DNA of 64,000 nt from Bacteroidota bacterium (GCA_023446155.1 JAEXIT010000020.1:186001-250000); one strand, 5' to 3'. Counted from the stretch's first letter, positions 26,884 to 37,080 are shown. Numbers and translations: made by a program. Notes: generated by a model from the letters alone, not told the origin.

Positions 26884-27882
26884 TTATAATTTATGTGGTA
26901 AAAATGGGTAATTCTCTTGTTCGTATACTACGTCGTACATCACGTTTAAGTCCGGATAAGGCGATTCTTCTGCGAATTTTTCACACTCTTCCACAAGATC
27001 TTTCACACGCTGATCGATTGCTTCGATTTCCGCTTCGGTAGCATAGTTATTTTCTTTGATAATATCCAACACCTGAATGATCGGGTCGATTTTTTTGTAT
27101 TCTTCCACCTCTTCTTTGGTACGGTAGTGTTGTGCATCCGACATGGAGTGACCTCTGTATCGGTATGTTTTAATTTCAAGGAAAGTTGGTCCGTCACCAC
27201 GTCTTGCTCTTTCCATTGCCTCATACATTGCTTCGGCTACTTTTATCGGATTCATTCCGTCTACCGGTCCACATGGCATTTCGTATCCTAACCCCAGTTT
27301 CCAGATATCGGTATGATTGGCTGTACGCTCTACAGAAGTTCCCATAGCGTAACCGTTGTTTTCAACGATAAATACTACCGGAAGTTTCCACAACATGGCC
27401 ATATTAAACGCTTCGTGTAGTGATCCCTGACGCGCTGCTCCATCTCCGAAATAGGTTAAGGTAACCCCACCCGTTCCGAAATATTTATCAGCAAAAGCGA
27501 TACCTGCTCCAACCGGAATTTGCGCGCCCACAATACCGTGTCCACCGTAAAATCCGTGTTCTTTTGAGAAAATATGCATCGATCCACCTAATCCTTTAGA
27601 GGTACCGGTAGCTTTTCCTAACAACTCCGCCATTACTCTTCTCGGATCAACTCCCATACCAATTGGCTGAACGTGGTTACGATAGGCCGTGATCATTTTG
27701 TCTTTGCTTAGGTCCATTGCATGAAGTGCACCCGCTAAAACAGCTTCCTGTCCGTTATACAAATGCAAAAAACCTCTAACTTTTTGTTGTATATATAATG
27801 CAGCCAGTTTGTCTTCGAACTTTCTCCAGAACTGCATGTCCTCATACCATTTAAGGTAAACTTCTTTTGTGATTTCTTTCAT
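26884..27882 (-). CDS. pdhA: Pyruvate dehydrogenase E1 component, alpha subunit
   Basis: 332 residues. The thiamine pyrophosphate motif runs from YFGDGAARQG (about 143-152) to ENNGYAMGTS about 28 residues later. The phosphorylation-loop region YRYRGHSMSDAQHYR is present. It forms the heterotetrameric E1 with a separate beta subunit, which must be encoded elsewhere. Upstream, on the minus strand, TATTTTTG (27967-27960) fits a -7 box but no -33 is visible. Confidence 0.96.
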   Translation of the reverse strand: MKEITKEVYLKWYEDMQFWRKFEDKLAALYIQQKVRGFLHLYNGQEAVLAGALHAMDLSKDKMITAYRNHVQPIGMGVDPRRVMAELLGKATGTSKGLGGSMHIFSKEHGFYGGHGIVGAQIPVGAGIAFADKYFGTGGVTLTYFGDGAARQGSLHEAFNMAMLWKLPVVFIVENNGYAMGTSVERTANHTDIWKLGLGYEMPCGPVDGMNPIKVAEAMYEAMERARRGDGPTFLEIKTYRYRGHSMSDAQHYRTKEEVEEYKKIDPIIQVLDIIKENNYATEAEIEAIDQRVKDLVEECEKFAEESPYPDLNVMYDVVYEQENYPFLPHKL

Positions 27883-28133
27883 ATTGCTTTTACTTTTGCT
27901 GTTGCACCGTATTGATTTGACAAAGCATAATACAGCACCTTACACAATTTTGCGAACGGCAAAAATAAGACATACTCGGAAGAAGTAAAAATTTACAGGA
28001 ATGTATTTTTGTTATTTTTTTATCAAGTTTTAAAAAAGCGGATTGGATCACCCGTTGTTTTTAAAACAATAAAATCTTCCAGCCTTATTCCTTCACAATT
28101 CCATACAAAACCGTTATAAGGATAACATCCTGC

Positions 28134-28616
28134 TTACAGGAATTTTTTATCGAAATGAAACGGCAATATATTCTGCAAGGAATCCGATTTATAAACCTCG
28201 CCCACTTCACCCATAAAGTACAGTTCAATTGGTTTTTCCTGACGGAACTCGTATTCGGCAATCGACTGACGACATGCACCGCAAGGCGGTATTGGCGACT
28301 CCACCGGCTTTTCATCGGAAGTAGCCGAAATGGCTATCTTTAAAATCTGCGCTTCCGGATACAAAGCACCTGCCTGGAAAATCGCCACTCTTTCGGCACA
28401 AAGTCCGGATGGATAGGCCGCATTTTCCTGATTGGATCCAACCACCACTTTTCCATTGTCCAACAAAATGGCAGCCCCTACTCTAAATTTCGAATACGGC
28501 GCATAGGCTTTTTTACGGACTTCCACGGCTTGCTCCATCAAAGGTTTCACTTCATCCGGTAATTCTTTTTCGGAATCGTATACCCAAAACGAAGTGGTCA
28601 CATCTATTTTCTTCAT
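28134..28616 (-). CDS. cdd: Cytidine deaminase
   Basis: 160 residues. Zinc and catalytic motifs CAERVAIF (about 86-93, C and E) and PCGACRQ (about 124-130, two C). Converts cytidine/deoxycytidine to uridine forms. A porV terminator lies just upstream (28637-28666), so cdd is likely transcribed from its own promoter rather than from porV. The 250 nt between cdd and pdhA holds no gene that I can support. Confidence 0.94.
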   Translation of the reverse strand: MKKIDVTTSFWVYDSEKELPDEVKPLMEQAVEVRKKAYAPYSKFRVGAAILLDNGKVVVGSNQENAAYPSGLCAERVAIFQAGALYPEAQILKIAISATSDEKPVESPIPPCGACRQSIAEYEFRQEKPIELYFMGEVGEVYKSDSLQNILPFHFDKKFL

Positions 28617-28636
28617 ATTAAAAACTTCTTTTAGAC

Positions 28637-28666
28637 AAAAAATCCAAATTCCTGACGGAATTTGGA
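28637..28666 (-). terminator. Terminator of porU-porV
   Basis: TCCAAATTCC / GGAATTTGGA perfect 10-bp stem, 4-nt loop, with a T6 run on the minus strand, 28 nt past the porV stop. Confidence 0.85.
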
Positions 28667-28693
28667 CGCTTTGTTTATTTATATTACTATCTA

Positions 28694-29866
28694 CTAATAT
28701 TCATCATAGGAATCTCCGAAATTGAATGTCAGAGAGAAACGCAGGGTGTTTTCAAGCGGGTTTCTCACTTTTGATGTCGAGAACAAATAGGAAACATCCA
28801 CTTTTACCACACTGTATTTGAATCCGGCACCCATTGTAAAATACTTACGCGCTCCTTTTAATTCACTTTCGTTAAAATATCCGGCACGTAAAGCAAAGGA
28901 ATTCTGATACATGTATTCCGCCCCTAAAGCCCAGGTAAATTCTTTTAATTCTTCGCTCATTCCACCCGGTGCATCACCAAACGATTTAAACATTCCGGAA
29001 ACCCATCCTGTTTTACGGTAATCGGAAATAGCGATATTACGGTCGTTACTATCGATAACTCCATCACCATTAAGATCGGTAACTTCCGGTGGTGTTGGCA
29101 CTAACAATTTATTCACTTCCCCCATTACGGATACTTTATTGTATTCGTCCAGGATAAAATCAAAACCAGCACCCAATTTCAGGTTGGCAGGAAGGAAGTT
29201 ACTGCTTAGATCGTCGTTATCATAACTGATTTTCGGCCCCATATTCTGGAAGTTAAAACCAGCTCTCCAACGTCCGTCGAAATCAGAATACGCAATTTCT
29301 TCCGACTGGTAGAAACCGGCAACATCCACTGCAAATGTATTGGCAGCAGAAGCATCGTTTGTACCGTCGTTAATTTTCAGATTCGAACGGATATAACGTC
29401 CGGCGACCGCCATTGCAAACTGATCGCTCAACTTCAAAGAATAAGACGCGTCTAAAGCAAATTCGTTTGGACTAACCGTATTTAACTGATTCCCCAAAGC
29501 ATCGGTCAACTGAATATCACCCAACCCGAAGTAACGTAAACTTCCGGCAAAGGCACTACGTTCGTTAATTTTATTAAAATAGGTAATCTGACCTAATGAA
29601 ATATCATTGGCAATAGAAGTAAGATAAGGCGTATAACTCACAGAAAACCCTTGCTTAGTTAAAGCAAAAGCATATTTCGCCGGGTTGTATTGTTGCGAAT
29701 AAGCATCGGAAGAACTCGATACACCGATATCCCCCATACCCGCCGCTCTAGCATCGGCAGCAATCATTAAAAAAGGAACTCCGGTTGTAATAACTCTATC
29801 CTGCGCTTGCATCCATTGAGTTGCGCCTGCAAACAAACACAACGATAATATTGCAATTTTTCTCAT
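28694..29866 (-). CDS. porV: Type IX secretion system outer membrane protein PorV (LptO)
   Basis: 390 residues with a signal peptide (about 1-21) and an amphipathic-strand barrel of the FadL-like/PorV type. The N-terminal hallmark VITTGVPFLMIAADARAAGM (about 25-44) leads into GDIGVSSSSDAYSQQYNPAK. PorV is the shuttle that receives T9SS cargo from the SprA translocon and brings it to PorU for processing. It is 40 nt downstream of porU on the same strand, so cotranscribed. Ends with an aromatic barrel strand. Confidence 0.95.
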   Translation of the reverse strand: MRKIAILSLCLFAGATQWMQAQDRVITTGVPFLMIAADARAAGMGDIGVSSSSDAYSQQYNPAKYAFALTKQGFSVSYTPYLTSIANDISLGQITYFNKINERSAFAGSLRYFGLGDIQLTDALGNQLNTVSPNEFALDASYSLKLSDQFAMAVAGRYIRSNLKINDGTNDASAANTFAVDVAGFYQSEEIAYSDFDGRWRAGFNFQNMGPKISYDNDDLSSNFLPANLKLGAGFDFILDEYNKVSVMGEVNKLLVPTPPEVTDLNGDGVIDSNDRNIAISDYRKTGWVSGMFKSFGDAPGGMSEELKEFTWALGAEYMYQNSFALRAGYFNESELKGARKYFTMGAGFKYSVVKVDVSYLFSTSKVRNPLENTLRFSLTFNFGDSYDEY

Positions 29867-29906
29867 TAGCTGTTATTTGATTTAATTCAACAAATATAAT
29901 ATTTTA

Positions 29907-32900
29907 TTAAAGGATTACAAGTTTTTCGTACTTTTCGGCCCTTTTATTTGAAACGGATGATTTCACCGTTAATTTATACACATACACCCCTTTTCCAATC
30001 CGATCGCCAAAATCATCCCTTCCATCCCATTTGATATCCCGCGACAGAAACCCCTCAGTCATAATGGATTGATTAATGGTTCGCACCACTTTTCCGGTAA
30101 TGGTCATGATCTGAACCTGAACATCCAACGGCTCATACGGACTGTTATGCGTGAACCAAAACTCGGTATAACTCACAAAAGGATTCGGATAATTTAACAC
30201 TTTATCCAGTTCCAAACCTTCATCGCCCACTACCACAAACTGAATTTCGGCCGTCACCAGATTATTGTATACATCCCATGCTTTGAACGTGAGCGTATGC
30301 AATCCTTTTGCCAGATTTCGGAACGGAAATCGAAGTTTCCCCTTAGTATAATCGTCCGGAAATGTTTCATAATAATCGTTCATCACATATGGCTTGGTTT
30401 CATCACCATCCAGAATTCCAACAATATCATGTCCGATACCACTGGCCGTATTGATACCGTTTTCATCTTCCAAAAACGCCAGCAAATAGGGCGACGCATT
30501 CGTAATCCCCCCCGACACAAACGATTCATCGTTCATATACAAACGCACTTTTGGCGGTGTATTATCGACAGCCGCATTTGGATTTACACCTCCAATTTTA
30601 ATCAACGTATCATATCCGGTCTGATTTTCCAGAATTTGTTTTTTCTTCGCATAAAAACTAACCCTTCCATTCCCCACCGGAACCCGGATATCCTTAGGCA
30701 TTACAAACCCAAATTCAAAAGCCCCGTTTGATACGGACGCATTCCCTCTGAAAACGGTTTCCCCTAAAGTCGTAAAATTCATAATAATCAAACCATTATT
30801 ATTGGAAGCCCCATTATTTCCTAACGTGCTTCTTGAAATTTTCTTGTCAAAAATCTGAACTGCCAGATCACCCGTATAGGAAGGCAATGGATTCCCGATT
30901 TCATCGGTCACCTCACCAGCCAACTTCACATACGAAAGCGCCTGCAATACATCATTAAACTGCGCTATCGGAACATCGTTTACTTTTGTAAGTCGGATTT
31001 TAGGTTTGGGTATCGCCAGCTTCATCGCCGGATCCCCAATAAAAAAGACCACATTTCGGTTTTCCGTCAGGTTTTCATTTTTCGTTTTGCGAAGTGCTTC
31101 CGCCATCGTATCGTACACATCCGACCCAAAGGAATACAAATATTTACTCAACGATTTATTCATATTCAATCCGGTGGTAATTCCGATTTCCCGGGTTGTT
31201 GCCACCAAAGCCACCGCTCCGCCGGCCGTATTCCAATACATATATTCCCCTCCCGTTGGGCGATAAGGATTATCAAAACGGGTAAACTCACAGGTAATGG
31301 TAATAAACAACGGATAACGGAAACGATTTGTAAGATTCTGCGCATCGGCTTTATCAAAAATACGTTCGGTTGCCAAACCATCTTCCCCTCCGTGACCGAA
31401 ATAATTCACCGCCAAAGCTCCCTGCGCAAAAGCCTCCAATATATCCAATCTTGCTTTCGGATAGCGCTCCCCTCCGGCAGCTACTTCCTGCATATAGGAA
31501 TCTGTATGGATTTTTTTCACGTTTACAAACGGCTTTTCCTTATACAATTCATCCCCCAGTTTATCCAGGTCAAATTGCAACGTAGCATCGGTAGTATTAT
31601 CGGCATCATCCGAAATCAACACATAATTATTACGCCATCTGCCATACGATCGTTCGTCAAAATACTCCAATGCTTTGGTCACCATGTCGGCTGCCTGCTG
31701 ACCAGAACTCACCAACATTCGTCCCACCGCAATATCCAAACCGGCCGTTGTTGTCATTGGTCCTTCGGTCGGATCCATCAACACATAAAAATCATCCGAC
31801 ATAAATGTTGCATAAGCTGAGAAATTCTGCGAATTATTCACCTTCGGATCACTTGGATTTAACCCATGAAACACAGGTACTATATTCGTATTGTTTGGAA
31901 TTCTGTTTTTATAATCAAAAGAAGCATCCCCAAACATATTCACATACCGCACCCTTCTTGTTGGAGTTGACGCATTCCAGTAAACATATTTAATAAAATT
32001 CCGGATGGCCGCAATATCCTGCTTTCCGGACGAGAACTCCTGATAGATATTTTCGAGATTCACCACTTTTGTATTTAGTCCGGAGTTATTACGGTGGTAA
32101 TTTGCCAACCGTTCCGCCTGACCGTTTAAAGAAGCCGGTGTTATGATCAGATAATCGATATCCTGAAATTCACCCTGTTGGTTTTTAAAAATCGTTCCTT
32201 TTAAATCCTGATTGGCGATACGTCCCGCACCATCATTCAGCGGCGAATACAAATCATTATAATCGACCGCCACATATTTGCGAACTTCCCCCAGATTGGC
32301 TTTAAACGAAAACGTAGCCTGTCCCTGATTTTCGAATTTGGTCACATTATAAATATCGGTCACATCCCAAACCTGACCAATTCCGGCTGCATTAGAGAGA
32401 GCATATTCTGCGACCCCTATATTATTAGCCGCATCATTTCTATAAAACAAAAATTGCTTTCCGTAACCCGACAGTTGTCGTTGCGATTCCAACGCAATAT
32501 AATCCAGATAACCATTCGATGAAGGAACCCCTCCATTATCGTAGGTCAGTTTTACCGCTATATCGCCGGATGTAGTTGCAAATGTATTTTCGAGCAGGGT
32601 TTCATAAGCCGCCACATGCACATCCGGGCTCAGTGCATTAAATGCCGCCGTTCCGATACTTTGCTCGTTTGCTTTTACCTGAAAGGAGGAATTCCCATAG
32701 GAAGCCGATGCCATGTTTACCCGGATTTTCACCGGCACGGAAGTCACAATATTAGGAATCTGAAATTTAAACGTCTGCTCGTTTTCAATCACGAACATTT
32801 CTCCAAACCATTTGCGCCCTAGTCGGCCGATATTTACCTTATCCACTTCGTGAAACTGATAATCGTCAAACTGACTATAGGTCACAGTTGTCGGCGCCGT

Positions 32901-33782
32901 CGGCTGGACATTCGCATTGATCCGTTTACCCGGACCTCCTTTTGTTGTAACATAATAGTAGGAACGATCTGCAAACAGATTCACATTCGTAAGACTCTCT
33001 TTATTCCAACCTTCCGGGCCTTCGGCATAAAATATAATATAATCGTATTCTCCGAAATCACCATCACCCTCTCCGATTACCTGAATCGCATTTTCCTCAA
33101 GGTCGTCCGGATAAGGTGTACTATTCAACAATGGCAACATCCGTCCGCCGTTCCCATAGATCTTAATCGTCCGCGGATCGACACCGGTATTCATCCCCAA
33201 CTGCTGTAAAAACGCTCTTGATATTTTATAAACCCCTGATTTTTCGACATAAAAACGATAGAAATCACCGGAAGCCAATACGGAATTTGTAACTGCTGCG
33301 ACATTTTGGTTTTGCGTTGCTATTCGGGATGAAGCCCCATTGGAAAATTCGGCATCCAACGACACCACCCTTTTAAATGTTTCCCCTACCTTAATAATAG
33401 GTGAAAAAACCAACACTGCTTTTTGCTCGTCTCTGGCGATAAAATACTCCAGTCTTTCGTTAAGCTTATCGGGTAAAGCCGCCACCGAAAGGTCATTAAG
33501 ATCGGCGCGACTAACAGATTCGTAAACCACATTCGAAATCTTCAGTGATTTGGTATCGACAGCGCCATTAATCGGAATCGCTTTTTTAAAACGCACACTC
33601 TTCAGATCGGCATTAAACTCAAAATTTTCAGCTGCAAACTGTGGCACCTTATAATTAACCGTTTCGTACTGTATTCCTGCAGCCGGTTTCCATTCAATTA
33701 CGATATGCTCTTTCTGCTGTGCGAACGATAGCAGACTTATAAACAAAAAGATAAAGAGTATATATTTTTTCATCAACATCAA
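29907..33782 (-). CDS. porU: Type IX secretion system sortase PorU
   Basis: 1291 residues: signal peptide (about 1-22, SLLSFAQ), an N-terminal prodomain-like region, then a gingipain-type C25 peptidase domain in the middle with catalytic His in YFGHGGEDG and Cys in FITITCEFTRFDNP. An Ig-like region follows, and a C-terminal domain with YPNPFVSYTEF that resembles a T9SS CTD. PorU cuts the CTD off cargo at the cell surface and attaches A-LPS or releases the cargo. Divergent from gldJ and followed by porV, the usual flavobacterial order. Confidence 0.96.
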   Translation of the reverse strand: MMLMKKYILFIFLFISLLSFAQQKEHIVIEWKPAAGIQYETVNYKVPQFAAENFEFNADLKSVRFKKAIPINGAVDTKSLKISNVVYESVSRADLNDLSVAALPDKLNERLEYFIARDEQKAVLVFSPIIKVGETFKRVVSLDAEFSNGASSRIATQNQNVAAVTNSVLASGDFYRFYVEKSGVYKISRAFLQQLGMNTGVDPRTIKIYGNGGRMLPLLNSTPYPDDLEENAIQVIGEGDGDFGEYDYIIFYAEGPEGWNKESLTNVNLFADRSYYYVTTKGGPGKRINANVQPTAPTTVTYSQFDDYQFHEVDKVNIGRLGRKWFGEMFVIENEQTFKFQIPNIVTSVPVKIRVNMASASYGNSSFQVKANEQSIGTAAFNALSPDVHVAAYETLLENTFATTSGDIAVKLTYDNGGVPSSNGYLDYIALESQRQLSGYGKQFLFYRNDAANNIGVAEYALSNAAGIGQVWDVTDIYNVTKFENQGQATFSFKANLGEVRKYVAVDYNDLYSPLNDGAGRIANQDLKGTIFKNQQGEFQDIDYLIITPASLNGQAERLANYHRNNSGLNTKVVNLENIYQEFSSGKQDIAAIRNFIKYVYWNASTPTRRVRYVNMFGDASFDYKNRIPNNTNIVPVFHGLNPSDPKVNNSQNFSAYATFMSDDFYVLMDPTEGPMTTTAGLDIAVGRMLVSSGQQAADMVTKALEYFDERSYGRWRNNYVLISDDADNTTDATLQFDLDKLGDELYKEKPFVNVKKIHTDSYMQEVAAGGERYPKARLDILEAFAQGALAVNYFGHGGEDGLATERIFDKADAQNLTNRFRYPLFITITCEFTRFDNPYRPTGGEYMYWNTAGGAVALVATTREIGITTGLNMNKSLSKYLYSFGSDVYDTMAEALRKTKNENLTENRNVVFFIGDPAMKLAIPKPKIRLTKVNDVPIAQFNDVLQALSYVKLAGEVTDEIGNPLPSYTGDLAVQIFDKKISRSTLGNNGASNNNGLIIMNFTTLGETVFRGNASVSNGAFEFGFVMPKDIRVPVGNGRVSFYAKKKQILENQTGYDTLIKIGGVNPNAAVDNTPPKVRLYMNDESFVSGGITNASPYLLAFLEDENGINTASGIGHDIVGILDGDETKPYVMNDYYETFPDDYTKGKLRFPFRNLAKGLHTLTFKAWDVYNNLVTAEIQFVVVGDEGLELDKVLNYPNPFVSYTEFWFTHNSPYEPLDVQVQIMTITGKVVRTINQSIMTEGFLSRDIKWDGRDDFGDRIGKGVYVYKLTVKSSVSNKRAEKYEKLVIL

Positions 33783-34013
33783 AACGTATTAAATCCAGAG
33801 ATATTACAAAGAGAAAAAATATTTTTTGGAAAAACTAATTTCATACTACATATAAATTAAAAGGTCCCTTACACAATATCCGAATACAACTGGCGTTCTT
33901 TATATTAGATTTAACAAAAATTTACAATAAGTTTTAATAAATCACAAAAAAATTGTTGCCATTTAATGGTTAATGATTATATTGCGGCACTAAAATTATA
34001 CCTAACTGAAAGT
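33783..34013. other. Divergent intergenic region porU / gldJ
   Basis: 231 nt, strongly AT-rich. It must hold the promoters for both genes. On the plus strand TAGATTTA (about 33907) is one mismatch from the -7 consensus, with no good TTG at the right distance. No exact match was found on either strand. Confidence 0.5.
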
Positions 34014-35690
34014 ATGAAAATCAACAGAATTATGGCTTTACAATTGATGGCAGCATTATCGCTATCGATTGGTTTTACTAGTTGTAGTAAAAAATCGGGG
34101 TCAAAAGGAACTTCTGCAGCTACTGGTTGGAAAATCAACGATAAGAAAGGTGGTTTCCAATACAATGCGAAGTACAAAAAGCAAGAAACCCCTCCTGGAA
34201 TGGTTGCCGTAGAAGGTGGAACATTCACTATGGGTAAAGTGCAAGATGACCCAATGCACGATTGGAACAACACTCCAAACCAACAACACGTACAGTCGTT
34301 TTACATGGATGAAACCGAGGTAACGAACTTTATGTATACGGAGTACCTATTCTGGTTAAAAACCATTTTCCCACCGACAGACGAGAACTACAAAAACATT
34401 TATGTTGGTGCGTTACCGGATACTTTGGTATGGAGAAATCGTTTAGGATATAACGAAACAATGACCAATAACTACCTTAGACACCCTGCTTATGCGAACT
34501 ACCCTGTAGTTGGTGTAAACTGGATTCAGGCAGTTGAGTTTAGCAAATGGAGAACAGACCGTGTGAATGAGGCCATTCTGGAGCGCGAAGGATACCTGAA
34601 AAAAGACTCTAAAATTACGGAAGTAAAAGCAGAGAGCACTTTTAGCACGGAATCGTATTTAGCGTCCCCTACATCAACATATGGAGGAAACGAAGAGCTT
34701 GTTTACAAAGGACAACGTAATAAATTAGCCGCAAAAGAAGATGCGAAAAACGTTTACGCCCAAAGAACGTCAGGTATCATCTTACCGGAATACAGACTAC
34801 CGACTGAAGCTGAGTGGGAATATGCCGCTGTTGCATTAGGAGGAATCCGTGAGTACAACACCTACAAAGGGAAGAAAAAATACCCTTGGAGCGGACAGTA
34901 CACTCGTTCTGGAAAAAGACAATACAGAGGTGACCAGTTAGCGAACTTCAAACAAGGAAAAGGAGACTACGGAGGAATTGCCGGATGGTCTGACGATGGT
35001 GCTGACATCACTAACGAAGTTAAAAAATACCCGCCAAATGATTTCGGTTTATACGACATGGCTGGTAACGTAGCGGAGTGGGTTGCCGATGTGTACAGAC
35101 CTATTGTTGATGATGAAGCGAATGACTTCAACTACTATAGAGGTAACATCTATATGAAAAACAAAATCGGTGAAGACGGTAAAGTGGAAATGGTTACTAC
35201 TGAAAACATAGCGTATGACACGCTAAGTAACGGTAGAATCGTAGCCCGTAACTTCCCTGGACAAATTGCTCAGGTAGCTATCGACGACAACGAAACCTAT
35301 TTAAGACAAAACTTCTCTAAGAGTGATAACAGAAACTACAGAGATGGTGATAAACAATCAACTCGTTTCTACAACTTCGGAAATGAAGAAGAAGGAACAG
35401 ATGAGAAAAAAGACGACAAAAACAGAATGTACGATTCACCGAAACACTCTGTAACCAAAGACAGTCTTGGAAATCTTGTTCGTAAATACGACCACTCAGA
35501 CAAGAGAACAACTTTAGTAAACGACGACAGTAGAGTTTACAAAGGTGGATCTTGGAGAGACAGAGCGTACTGGTTGGATCCTGCTTCAAGAAGATATTAC
35601 CCGCAGGATATGGCTACCGACTATATCGGATTCCGATGTGCAATGTCGAAAGTAGGTCCTAAATCAGGTAAGAAAAAAGCCAGAGGATAA
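34014..35690 (+). CDS. gldJ: Gliding motility / T9SS lipoprotein GldJ
   Basis: 558 residues from MKINRIMALQL. I prefer this start to the in-frame ATG at 33966 because it puts the lipobox (GFTSCSKK) at a normal distance. The rest is an FGE/SUMF1-like domain: DETEVTNFMYTEY, RLPTEAEWEYAA, YDMAGNVAEWVAD and YKGGSWRDRAYW ... GFRCAM. The two active-site cysteines of formylglycine enzymes are absent, so it is structural. GldJ stabilises GldK and is required for gliding and T9SS function in F. johnsoniae. Arginine is mostly AGA (22 of 32), unlike its neighbours. Confidence 0.95.
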   Translation: MKINRIMALQLMAALSLSIGFTSCSKKSGSKGTSAATGWKINDKKGGFQYNAKYKKQETPPGMVAVEGGTFTMGKVQDDPMHDWNNTPNQQHVQSFYMDETEVTNFMYTEYLFWLKTIFPPTDENYKNIYVGALPDTLVWRNRLGYNETMTNNYLRHPAYANYPVVGVNWIQAVEFSKWRTDRVNEAILEREGYLKKDSKITEVKAESTFSTESYLASPTSTYGGNEELVYKGQRNKLAAKEDAKNVYAQRTSGIILPEYRLPTEAEWEYAAVALGGIREYNTYKGKKKYPWSGQYTRSGKRQYRGDQLANFKQGKGDYGGIAGWSDDGADITNEVKKYPPNDFGLYDMAGNVAEWVADVYRPIVDDEANDFNYYRGNIYMKNKIGEDGKVEMVTTENIAYDTLSNGRIVARNFPGQIAQVAIDDNETYLRQNFSKSDNRNYRDGDKQSTRFYNFGNEEEGTDEKKDDKNRMYDSPKHSVTKDSLGNLVRKYDHSDKRTTLVNDDSRVYKGGSWRDRAYWLDPASRRYYPQDMATDYIGFRCAMSKVGPKSGKKKARG

Positions 35691-35712
35691 TTAAAATTTT
35701 CATACATACTTT

Positions 35713-35748
35713 AAAAGCCCTAAACTATTTTAGGGCTTTTATTTTTTT
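35713..35748 (+). terminator. Terminator of gldJ
   Basis: AAAAGCCCTAAA / TTTAGGGCTTTT perfect 12-bp stem, 4-nt loop, then a T run. Confidence 0.9.
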
Positions 35749-35762
35749 AGTACTTTCACCAC

Positions 35763-37046
35763 ATGAAAATAGAAGAACTTTACCAGTGTTTTTTGCAATG
35801 TTCCAGCATTTGCACCGACACCCGAAAAATAGAACCCAATTCGTTGTTTTTCGCCCTTAAAGGCGACAACTTCGACGCGAATACCTTTGCAGCCGAAGCC
35901 CTAACAAAAGGTGCCTTATTTGTTGTAATTGACGATAAAAAATACCTGACAGACGAAAACAAAATGCTTTTGGTTCCCGATAGCCTGAGAGCACTTCAGG
36001 GATTAGCCAACTACCACCGCATCCAATTGGGCTTGCCTATTATTGCACTTACCGGCAGTAATGGCAAAACCACCACAAAGGAGCTCATCAACACGGTACT
36101 ATCACAACAATACAACACCAAAGCCACCGTTGGCAACCTTAACAACCATATTGGTGTTCCGCTTACGCTTTTATCCTTTAACGAAGATACCGACATCGGT
36201 ATCGTGGAAATGGGCGCCAACCATCAGAAGGAAATCGAAATGTTGTGTCGTATCGCACAACCGGACTTCGGTTATATCACCAATTTCGGAAAAGCCCACC
36301 TGGAAGGTTTCGGCGGAACGGAAGGTGTGATCAAAGGAAAAAGTGAGTTGTACCAATACCTGGAAAAACACGAAAAAACTGCTTTTGTCAATCTGGATGA
36401 TCCAATTCAGGATGAAAAAACAAAAAATATTACCCGCTATACCTTTTCACAAAAGGAGAATAGCGATGTGACCATTCAATCCGTTTCGGCCAATCCGATG
36501 GTTACAATTGGTATTGAAAATACAACGATACAATCGCATCTGATCGGAATTTACAATGCCAACAATATCAATGCTGCCATCAGTATCGGAAAATATTTTA
36601 ATGTTCCGACGGATGCGATCAAAGCAGCCATCGAAAACTATATTCCGAGTAACAACCGTTCGCAGCTCATCGAGAAAAACGGAAACCATATTATTCTGGA
36701 TGCCTATAATGCCAATCCAAGCAGCATGACCGCAGCATTGGAAAACTTTGCACAACTCGAAGACGGATCGAAAATTGCCATTTTAGGTGACATGTTCGAA
36801 TTAGGAACCGAAAGCCTGAAAGAACACCAAAACATCGTTTCGCTGGTGAGTCGTACGCCGGAAATCAAAACCTATTTTATCGGTAAAGATTTCTTCGCAT
36901 CAAAAGTCGACCAACCGCATTTGCATTTCTTTTCGAGTTTTGAAGATTTTACCCATTCGTTTCAAAACGACATCCCAAAAGCCCATACTATATTAATAAA
37001 AGGCTCCCGTGGAATGGCTCTTGAACGAACATTGGAACTATTATAA
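35763..37046 (+). CDS. murF: UDP-N-acetylmuramoyl-tripeptide--D-alanyl-D-alanine ligase
   Basis: 427 residues. Mur ligase with ATP loop TGSNGKTTTKE (about 97-107), TVGNLNNHIGVPLTLL (about 120-135), EMGANHQKEIE and the C-terminal-domain segment DAYNANPSSMTAAL. Adds D-Ala-D-Ala to the UDP-MurNAc tripeptide in the cytoplasm. Length slightly short of the E. coli enzyme, normal for Bacteroidota. It follows gldJ but is separated by a strong terminator; a terminator also follows it. Confidence 0.95.
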   Translation: MKIEELYQCFLQCSSICTDTRKIEPNSLFFALKGDNFDANTFAAEALTKGALFVVIDDKKYLTDENKMLLVPDSLRALQGLANYHRIQLGLPIIALTGSNGKTTTKELINTVLSQQYNTKATVGNLNNHIGVPLTLLSFNEDTDIGIVEMGANHQKEIEMLCRIAQPDFGYITNFGKAHLEGFGGTEGVIKGKSELYQYLEKHEKTAFVNLDDPIQDEKTKNITRYTFSQKENSDVTIQSVSANPMVTIGIENTTIQSHLIGIYNANNINAAISIGKYFNVPTDAIKAAIENYIPSNNRSQLIEKNGNHIILDAYNANPSSMTAALENFAQLEDGSKIAILGDMFELGTESLKEHQNIVSLVSRTPEIKTYFIGKDFFASKVDQPHLHFFSSFEDFTHSFQNDIPKAHTILIKGSRGMALERTLELL

Positions 37047-37050
37047 AACG

Positions 37051-37080
37051 ATCGCTGCAAAAAATGCAGCGATTTTTTTT
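37051..37080 (+). terminator. Terminator of murF
   Basis: ATCGCTGCA / TGCAGCGAT, 5-nt loop, T run; begins 4 nt after the stop. Confidence 0.92.

Noticed and set aside
30297..30731. 144-codon plus-strand frame inside porU
   Set aside because: Antisense shadow of a well-supported gene; no signal, domain or start signal.
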